Source of the DNA: UMGS1663 sp963621995
GTDB taxonomy: Bacteria > Bacillota > Clostridia > TANB77 > CAG-508
Length of the DNA stretch: 36,730 nt
Assembly (NCBI GenBank): GCA_963621995.1
Contig: CAVFFZ010000012.1
Coordinates: forward strand, 1-36,730
Direction of reading: 5' to 3'
This document shows positions 31,859 through 36,730 of this stretch, piece by piece; the first letter of the stretch is position 1, and each line of letters opens with the position of its first letter. A program made the translations under genes and the position numbers. The notes below the pieces were generated by a model that saw nothing but the letters and a program-made list of their open reading frames with translations, ran no database searches and was not told the origin of the DNA.

Positions 31859-31996
31859 AACATATTTAGGTTTTTAAATGGATTTACCCATAAACCATTT
31901 ATTTAAATTTTATTCTTATATATAATACTAGATTTTAGTATAAAAATCAAATTTTTCAATTTTTTGCATTTTGAATAAGAAAAATCCTAAAATTAG

Positions 31997-32025
31997 TTGA
32001 CAAGTCGTTTAAAATAAGTTAAAAT
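31997..32025 (+). promoter_or_regulatory. promoter of the tRNA-His/tRNA-Gln unit
   Basis: Consensus TTGACA (31997-32002), 17 bases, TAAAAT (32020-32025), 20 bases before the tRNA. Confidence 0.8.
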
Positions 32026-32044
32026 AATAAATGCATTTGGATAT

Positions 32045-32122
32045 GGTGGTTTTAGCGTAGTTGGTTAACGCGCCAGTTTGTGGCACTGGAGATCATGGGT
32101 TCGAGTCCCATATTCCACCCCA
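32045..32122 (+). tRNA. tRNA-His (GTG), encoded CCA
   Basis: Cloverleaf read directly: G-1 at 32045, D stem GCGT/ACGC, anticodon stem CCAGT/ACTGG with loop TTGTGGC (anticodon GTG), T stem ATGGG/CCCAT with loop TTCGAGT, discriminator C and CCA. The acceptor stem GTGGTTT/ATTCCAC has two adjacent U-U oppositions (positions 5-68 and 6-67), unusual for a functional tRNA. Confidence 0.9.
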
Positions 32123-32148
32123 TTTATATTTAGCATAAATTTATATAT

Positions 32149-32223
32149 TGGGCTGTAGCCAAGCGGTAAGGCACCAGACTTTGACTCTGGCATGCGCTAG
32201 TTCGAATCTAGCCAGCCCAGCCA
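32149..32223 (+). tRNA. tRNA-Gln (TTG), encoded CCA
   Basis: Acceptor TGGGCTG/CAGCCCA is fully paired; D stem GCC/GGC, anticodon stem CCAGA/TCTGG with loop CTTTGAC (anticodon TTG), T stem GCTAG/CTAGC with loop TTCGAAT, discriminator G and CCA. It lies 26 bases after tRNA-His and shares its promoter. Confidence 0.97.
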
Positions 32224-32230
32224 TGAAAAT

Positions 32231-32266
32231 AGCGACTTTCAACGAATTGAAGGTCGCTTATTTTTT
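32231..32266 (+). terminator. terminator of the tRNA unit
   Basis: AGCGACTTTCAA (32231-32242) pairs with TTGAAGGTCGCT (32247-32258) including one G-U pair, loop CGAA, followed by T residues. Confidence 0.85.
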
Positions 32267-32353
32267 GCTTTTTTGTTCTACTTGTCCAACTTACTAATGT
32301 ACATAGTTTCTTATACGTAACTATAAAAAATAGAGTCATAAGGACTCCCCATG

Positions 32354-32510
32354 TTTGTCGAAATTCGGAAGTAATTGGAAAACATTATACTTTTTGTATG
32401 AATATATGTCAATATAATTATAATATGGTATATTTTATCTTTTATTTAATTTTTTTTAAAAATTTGAGTTATATTTCAAGGTTCGACAAATTTTGCATTT
32501 ATAGTATGAT
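32354..32510 (+). promoter_or_regulatory. promoter with two Spo0A-box-like sites
   Basis: TTTGTCGAA (32354-32362) and its inverse TTCGACAAA (32482-32490) both contain the 0A-box core TGTCGAA. The second overlaps a -35 TTCGAC (32482-32487) that is 17 bases from TATGAT (32505-32510), a plausible sigma-A promoter for the small gene at 32549. Overlap of a 0A box with a -35 is the arrangement seen at Spo0A-controlled promoters; direction of control cannot be told. Confidence 0.5.
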
Positions 32511-32548
32511 ATTATGCCTTAATCGCGGAAATGAAAAGGGGTGTTTAT

Positions 32549-32722
32549 ATGAGTACAAATGATGATGGTGTTCAAAGCATTGTGGGTGAAAAATGTGGCA
32601 CTATCACAGTTTCAGTTTATAGAGATATAAATTCAGGATCTCCTATTTTTTATGTAGAACCTGACAATGAAGATATTCTTCCTGTATCCTATGTAATTGA
32701 AGATGTATTAAAATTGTATTAA
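32549..32722 (+). CDS. 57-residue acidic protein of unknown function
   Basis: Reads MSTNDDGVQSIVGEKCGTIT and ends VIEDVLKLY; a small acidic protein with one Cys and no membrane segment. AAAGGGGTG (about 32536-32543) supports ATG 32549 over the upstream in-frame ATG at 32531. It lies behind a promoter carrying Spo0A-box-like sequences and ahead of a strong terminator, so it is an isolated single-gene unit, possibly linked to the onset of sporulation. No family recognised. Confidence 0.7.
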   Translation: MSTNDDGVQSIVGEKCGTITVSVYRDINSGSPIFYVEPDNEDILPVSYVIEDVLKLY

Positions 32723-32724
32723 AA

Positions 32725-32768
32725 AAATAACCATCAAAGTACTCTTTTACTTTAATGGCTATTTTTTT
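32725..32768. terminator. bidirectional terminator between 32549 gene and dut
   Basis: AAATAACCATCAAAGTA pairs with TACTTTAATGGCTATTT (two mismatches) across a CTCTTT loop, with A and T tracts on either side. It overlaps the dut stop by two bases. Confidence 0.75.
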
Positions 32769-33228
32769 ATTTGTTTGTAGAGCCAAATCCACCCATTCTT
32801 TCTCCTTCTGCAACGTCTTCATCTGCTACAAAGTATTTTTGGAATATTGCTTGCCCTATACAATCTCCTTTTTTTATTTCTATATCTTCATCTTTTATGT
32901 TGAAGAATGCAAACATTATATGTCCGTCATTATCTGGATTTCCATAATAGTCTTTATCTATTACTCCTATGCTATTGGCTAGTATAAGTCCTTTTTTTCC
33001 AGGGTTTGAACTTCTATTAGCTAATATTAATACTTCGTCATCTTGCATATATGCTTTAATTCCTGTTTTTATTAATGTAGGTTTCATACCTTTTTTAAAA
33101 GATGGTATTATGCAATCTTCTGCTGCTTCCACATCATATCCTGCTGAATATTTTGTTTTTCTAACTGGTAAATTTATTCCTTTGTCTTCAAATCCTTTTG
33201 CTATTTCAAATCCTCTTACTTTTTCCAT
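32767..33228 (-). CDS. dut: dUTP diphosphatase
   Basis: Hydrolyses dUTP to dUMP, keeping uracil out of DNA. The 153-residue trimeric-type enzyme shows motif 1 (YSAGYDVEAAED), motif 2 (LANRSSNPGKKG), motif 3 (ANSIGVIDKDYYG), motif 4 (KKGDCIGQAIFQKY) and the C-terminal arm GERMGGFGSTNK. Motif 3 is followed by a slightly longer NPDNDGHIMFAFF segment than in E. coli. It stands alone, facing the 32549 gene. Confidence 0.93.
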   Translation of the reverse strand: MEKVRGFEIAKGFEDKGINLPVRKTKYSAGYDVEAAEDCIIPSFKKGMKPTLIKTGIKAYMQDDEVLILANRSSNPGKKGLILANSIGVIDKDYYGNPDNDGHIMFAFFNIKDEDIEIKKGDCIGQAIFQKYFVADEDVAEGERMGGFGSTNK

Positions 33229-33777
33229 TTATTTTCAACTCCTTGTTTATTGTGTTTTTATTATTTTTTCATTAAGTTAGCATTTTGTCAAGTTTTTTTA
33301 TATCATTTTTTGTTTTATTACTAAGCAGAATTTTCATTGCCAATGCAACAACTTTTTTCTAAAAAGCGTTGTCATATTCTCGTTTTATATTTTTTATTTT
33401 TTAGAAATATTAGCTTACTTTTTTAGAATTATAGGCTTACACTGTAACAAAATTTTCATTGCAAATGTAATGTATTTTTTATTTTTTCTATTTGCACATT
33501 AAATTTGGCTCGTTTAATAAAGCAAAACTATTTTTATAATTTTACTGTTTACATTGCTTTTCACTTATTATTTTTACTGCTTTCTTATATTTTTTTTGAT
33601 TTGTTTTAGAATTAATATTATTCGAATAATTTGATTTAATCTTTTTAGAAATTAACATTTTCTTTTAGTTTAAACTAATTTTTTAAGCTACTAAAAGCTT
33701 AAAGTTAATACAAGCACAAGATGTGTTAAATATATTGTTCTATTTATATTACAATTTTGTTTTCCTTATTTATCTTC
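33229..33777. other. 550-bp AT-rich gene-free region
   Basis: No ORF with a ribosome binding site is visible. Two degenerate direct-repeat pairs occur: ATTTTCATTGC-AATG near 33330 and 33450, and TTTAGAA-TAT-GCTTAC near 33395 and 33420. Composition resembles decayed sequence. It ends at the hairpin next to the insertion sequence. Confidence 0.4.
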
Positions 33778-33817
33778 TTAAAGCTAATAACTTCTTACGA
33801 AGTTTTATTAGCTTTAA
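33778..33817. other. long hairpin bordering the insertion sequence
   Basis: TTAAAGCTAATAACTTC (33778-33794) pairs with GAAGTTTTATTAGCTTTAA (33799-33817) with a 2-base bulge and TTAC loop. It ends six bases before the left end of the IS, so it may be a terminator of lost sequence or a preferred target structure. Confidence 0.6.
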
Positions 33818-33914
33818 GGCAATGGGGCTGTAAAAAAAGTCCCAAAGAAAAAAGAGATTTGAGTTAAGATTTTAGCTTAAATCTCTTCTTTAGTATAAAA
33901 AACGCCTTAATTTG

Positions 33915-33942
33915 TTGAAAAATAAGGCGTTTATGGTATAAT
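33915..33942 (+). promoter_or_regulatory. promoter of the IS transposase
   Basis: TTGAAA (33915-33920), 16 bases, TATAAT (33937-33942). The -35 lies in the loop of a hairpin, AACGCCTTA (33901-33909) with TAAGGCGTT (33923-33931), which would damp outside transcription. Confidence 0.6.
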
Positions 33943-33948
33943 TTATAT

Positions 33949-35060
33949 ATGAAAAAAATAATCATACCAATAATAATTATAAACCAAAACAATTAAAATT
34001 ACCACTAGAAATTGAAAAAATAAATAAAGAAGAATTAATGTTATTAGGAGTAAAAATTGAAACAAGAACAGAATATGCTATTGAATATCTTGAAGAAATA
34101 CTTGAAAACTATACAAAAATATTAAACATAGATGAAAGTAAATTTGTTTATGGAAAAGGAAAAAGAAAAACTAATATACAAAGAAATTATGAAAAAATAA
34201 AAGAGTATAAAGAAAGACTAAAAGAATATGCTAAGCACATTGAAATATGTGGTGAAAAAAGAGGAAGTTACTCAAAAACTGATAAGAGTGCTACATTTAT
34301 GAGAATAAAAACAGACTATATGGGAAATGATCAGTTGCTACCAGCATACAATCTTCAAATTGGAGTCTGTGAAGAATATATTGCAACATTGGATGTTAAA
34401 CAATATGCTTCAGACATGGATTGTTTTGTACCTTTAATGGAAAAATTTAATAAAATATATGGAAAATATCCGAAATATCCAATTGCTGATGCAGGATATG
34501 GTTCATATAATAATTATTTATATTGTGAAGAACATGGAATGGAAAAGTTTATGAAATTTACTATGTTTGAGAAAGAAACAAAAAATGAAAAATATAAAAA
34601 TAATCCATACAGAGCAGTTAATTTTAAAAGAGATGAAAAAGGAAATATAATTTGTCCTAATAATAGAAAATTCAAATTCAAAGAAACTCGACATATTAGA
34701 GGCAACCAATATGGAAGAACAGAAGAAATATATGAATGTGAGGATTGTAGTAATTGCTGTTACAAACAAGAATGTTGTCCAAAAGCAAAAAATAATAGAA
34801 GTATAAGATTGAATCAAGAATTAACATTGATACATAAAGAAGTATTAAATAATCTTAACTCTATTCATGGTGCATTGTTATGTATGAATAGAAGTATTCA
34901 AGCAGAAGGAACGTTTGGAATAATAAAATGTGATAAATCTTATAAAAGATTGAAACGAAAAGGATTGGAAAATGTCCAATTAGAATTTTTATTAGTTGCA
35001 TGTGGATATAACTTATATAAATATCATAATAAAGTAATTAGATTACAAAAATGTGCGTAA
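33949..35060 (+). pseudogene. IS1182-family transposase, frameshifted and missing its N-terminal region
   Basis: From ATG 33949 the frame ends quickly; adding one A to the A7 run after ATG would give KKNNHTNNNYKPKQLKLPL, the normal start. This then runs directly into EIEKINKEELMLLGVKIETR, which belongs to the central part of such proteins, so about 150 residues including the first catalytic Asp segment are gone. The rest (open from 34038) retains the ATFMRIKTDYMGNDQLLPAY block, the second Asp in ADAGYGS, a Cys-rich stretch (CEDCSNCCYKQECC) and the Glu in QAEGTFGIIK. Catalytically dead; mobilisation would need a helper. Confidence 0.85.
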
Positions 35061-35084
35061 GAATGCAGATGAGCTTTACATAAC

Positions 35085-35111
35085 ACAGATACAAATACTA
35101 TCTGTTTTTTT
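35085..35111 (+). terminator. terminator inside the IS, after the transposase
   Basis: ACAGATA (35085-35091) pairs with TATCTGT (35099-35105), followed by six T residues. Confidence 0.75.
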
Positions 35112-35210
35112 GTGATGCCTAAAAATATATTTATTAAATAGAAATATTAAGGTACACTTAATAAATTTTATAAAATATATTGAAAAAGAGATTTAAGCTA
35201 AAATCTTAAC

Positions 35211-35429
35211 TCAAATCTCTTTTTTCTTTGGGACTTTTTTTACAGCCCCTTTTACTGGAAACCCACAAGTTACATGTTTCTTTTCAAAAGTTTTTAATTT
35301 GTACCCAAATAAATATGAAATGATATACGCATCCTTCCCATATATATGGTAAAAACTTCCTATTTTTACAAGTATCAAATCTTTTGGATGTATCTCTTTT
35401 ATTGTCTTAATTATTGTAGATATTGCCAT
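35211..35429 (-). pseudogene. MutS domain-I-like protein truncated by the IS
   Basis: The first 60 residues, with LILVKIGSFYHIYGKDAYII and ending HVTCGFPVK, resemble the N-terminal mismatch-recognition domain of MutS (the FYxxYGxDA and CGxP pattern), as found in small stand-alone proteins of Clostridia. The last 12 residues (GAVKKVPKKKEI) and the stop are read from the inverted repeat of the insertion sequence. No continuation of the gene is found left of the element. TAGGAG before ATG 35429 shows the start is genuine. Whether the shortened product is stable is unknown. Confidence 0.65.
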
Positions 35430-35444
35430 AGTATCTCCTATTTA

Positions 35445-35475
35445 ATTTCCGTGTGACGCGAAGCCACACGGAAAT
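35445..35475. other. GC-rich hairpin downstream of the variable-region gene
   Basis: ATTTCCGTGTG (35445-35455) pairs perfectly with CACACGGAAAT (35465-35475), 11 bp, loop ACGCGAAGC. There is no T-tract, so it is a poor terminator. It begins 49 bases after the stop of the surface-protein gene. Hairpins or cruciforms just beyond the variable region aid target recognition in diversity-generating retroelements, which is why it is listed. Confidence 0.6.
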
Positions 35476-35523
35476 CTCCCCCTATTTCTGGTTAAATTCT
35501 TGTTTAATTTTTTCTCTTATTTC

Positions 35524-36730
35524 CTATTCTACAACTGTCAATTTGACATCAGATGGTAGAGAAACTACCGGACGGACGCCGTAGCGGTTACTGCCGTACA
35601 TGCCATAGTCGTTGAAGTAGTAAACGTAGCTAAAGTCGTAGCTCACACCGAACAAGCCGATCCCGTCGCCCGTACAAGGAGAGGCCAACCAATAGTAATA
35701 ATTTGCTGTATATTCTGTTAAATCTTGCATATCAAATAATCCTAAAGCTGTTCCCTCTAGATCTTTAAAACCTGAGTCTGTACTTGTATCTGCTCTTGTA
35801 GTTCCACTTGCTTTACTTGTTGCTCTATTTAACTCTGCTAATGTTAAGTTATGTACATCTACTACATTTACTCCATCCGCTTTAAAATTTAAGCTTATAT
35901 CTGTTCCACTTGCCGTATTTCCTACTTTTCTAAATATTCCTGTATTTGCTGTACTTGCACTTGTTCCACTTGCTTGATATGTAAATGGTATTTTATCAAA
36001 TTTATATCTCATTCCATATGTTGCATATTTATTTGGCTCTCCTTCTTCTGTATTATAGTCATACCCTTTACTTGTTTTATATAATGTATCTGTTGTTGCA
36101 CTTATTTCTGCTTGTGTTGCCCACCAATCATTTTCTCCTCCATCTGCTTTATTTCCTATATTAGTACTATAGCTATAATACAATATCGCTGGTATTCCTG
36201 TACTTACTATCAATTGATTTCCTGAGTCATCTTTTCCTAAATATCTCCAGCCATCATTTGCTGTATATCCTTTTCCCGAATACATATCTGTATATGGAAC
36301 ATTATATTGCACATAACTTCCTATTGCCATTGCTTCGCTTACTATTACTTTACAAGTTGCTGTGTATTCTCCGCAAGTTGCTGTTATTGTTGTTTCTCCA
36401 ACTGCTACTGCTGTTACTGTTATACTTTCTCCTTTTGTTGAACTTATTGTTGCTTTTGTATTATCACTATTGCTCCATGTTATTTCTCCTGTTATTTCAC
36501 TTAGACTTGCTGTTAATGTCTCTGTTACTGTTGTTCCTTCTTGTAATTCTAATGTTAAGTTACTTTTATTTATGCTTACTCCTTTTGTACTTGTTGCTGT
36601 TTCTAATTGTAAATATAATTCATTTAGTTCCTTTTCTTCTTCTATTTGAGTAAGTTCAATGTTTTCTTTTGCTCTTTTGGCAATAGTTATTATTCCCTTA
36701 TCTCCTAGCACTAAATTTATACTTACTCCT
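35524..36730 (-). CDS. pilin-anchored Big2/DUF6273-like surface protein, 5' end outside window
   Basis: The frame is open to the right edge. The visible N-terminus (GVSINLVLGDKGIITIAKRA) is the part just after a type IV prepilin-like hydrophobic segment, so the protein is probably exported and membrane or pilus associated. A Big2-type immunoglobulin domain follows (VSINKSNLTLELQEGTTVTE to about ATCKVIVS), then a C-terminal domain of about 260 residues with GWRYLGKDDSGNQLIVSTG, NDWWATQAEI, YWLASP and YGVRPVVSL, as in DUF6273/formylglycine-enzyme-like lectin folds. The last part is compositionally unlike the rest and looks like a hypervariable region. Confidence 0.8.
   Translation of the reverse strand, partial: GVSINLVLGDKGIITIAKRAKENIELTQIEEEKELNELYLQLETATSTKGVSINKSNLTLELQEGTTVTETLTASLSEITGEITWSNSDNTKATISSTKGESITVTAVAVGETTITATCGEYTATCKVIVSEAMAIGSYVQYNVPYTDMYSGKGYTANDGWRYLGKDDSGNQLIVSTGIPAILYYSYSTNIGNKADGGENDWWATQAEISATTDTLYKTSKGYDYNTEEGEPNKYATYGMRYKFDKIPFTYQASGTSASTANTGIFRKVGNTASGTDISLNFKADGVNVVDVHNLTLAELNRATSKASGTTRADTSTDSGFKDLEGTALGLFDMQDLTEYTANYYYWLASPCTGDGIGLFGVSYDFSYVYYFNDYGMYGSNRYGVRPVVSLPSDVKLTVVE
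35572..35667 (-). other. candidate DGR variable region in the surface protein
   Basis: The 32 codons between YWLASPCTG and PVVSL are about 55% GC in an otherwise strongly AT-rich gene, and 28 of them end in C or T (TAC, AAC, GGC, AGC, GAC). This is expected when AAY codons of a template repeat are mutated at adenines to NNY. The position, just before the conserved C-terminus of a lectin-fold domain, is that of known variable regions. No template repeat or reverse transcriptase lies in the window. Confidence 0.6.

Larger units (their letters stand above)
33824..35249. mobile_element. IS1182-family-like insertion sequence, internally deleted
   Basis: Perfect 64-base terminal inverted repeats: 33824-33887 and 35186-35249, each beginning GGGGCTGTAAAAAAAGTCCC and containing an internal hairpin (GAGATTTGAGTTAA with TTAGCTTAAATCTC). 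At 1426 bp it is shorter than typical IS1182 members because the transposase lacks its N-terminal part. No direct target duplication is seen (left flank CAAT, right flank TTTT), which suggests a later deletion or rearrangement at one side. It truncates the MutS-like gene to the right. Confidence 0.9.

Noticed and set aside
33229..33777. CRISPR array or tandem repeat
   Set aside because: The repeated pieces are short, degenerate and irregularly spaced, with no unique spacers. No CRISPR array was found anywhere in the window.
36258..36653. Leucine-rich 131-codon plus-strand ORF
   Set aside because: It is a shadow of the minus-strand Big2 domain: Thr/Val-rich repeats read backwards give Leu-rich sequence.
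1..36730. Alternative genetic code (UGA as Trp)
   Set aside because: Recognisable genes use TGG for Trp and end at TGA, TAA or TAG in the expected places; interrupted genes contain frameshifts as well as stops.

Overview
The window reads as chromosomal DNA of a low-GC, endospore-forming Firmicute of the class Clostridia, probably an uncultured gut-type lineage. This rests on the strong AT bias, purine-rich Shine-Dalgarno sites before nearly every gene, a dnaG-rpoD operon with a sigma-H-like promoter, and sporulation genes (spo0A, spoIVFA/spoIVFB, yyaC, and a 24-codon spoVM missed by ordinary gene calling). Most housekeeping genes are on the minus strand.

Layout. 1-2095: end of a probable integrative element with an Xre-type repressor, its palindromic operators, several tiny ORFs, a decayed inverted duplication, and a 45-nt copy of the 3' half of a tRNA-Met(CAU) that looks like an attachment site. 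2216-15143: rpoD, dnaG, carD, two class D-like sortases, a HIT protein, a short alaS, mtaB with a frameshift near its start, nfeD-stomatin on the plus strand, rarA and ruvA. 15285-17200: a short palindromic repeat element, a membrane-protein gene, and a ~630-nt structured non-coding transcription unit upstream of it, proposed to be an OLE RNA/OapA pair; then rpmB. 17392-22940: spoVM with a small membrane protein, nth, remnants of a sugar-nucleotide locus (epimerase, ugd), trmB, a 2,4-diaminopentanoate-dehydrogenase-like gene, a J-domain protein and a DUF4364 protein. 22941-32223: a long copy of the palindromic element that supplies the last codons of proS, then scpB, spoIVFB, spoIVFA, yyaC, small unknown genes, mscL with a zinc ribbon, spo0A, yigZ, tRNA-His and tRNA-Gln. 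32354-36730: a small gene with Spo0A-box-like sites, dut, an internally deleted IS1182-like element that truncates a MutS-domain-I-like gene, and the C-terminal part of a pilin-anchored, Ig-like surface protein.

Most interesting signals: (1) the surface protein ends in a GC-rich patch where 28 of 32 consecutive codons end in C or T, as expected for the variable region of a diversity-generating retroelement, with a GC-rich hairpin just downstream; (2) the candidate OLE ribonucleoprotein locus; (3) a palindromic repeat family in two sizes plus a smaller relative, two members of which provide the stop codons of genes; (4) the tRNA-Met attachment scar. None was tested by a database search; all family names come from reading motifs and context.
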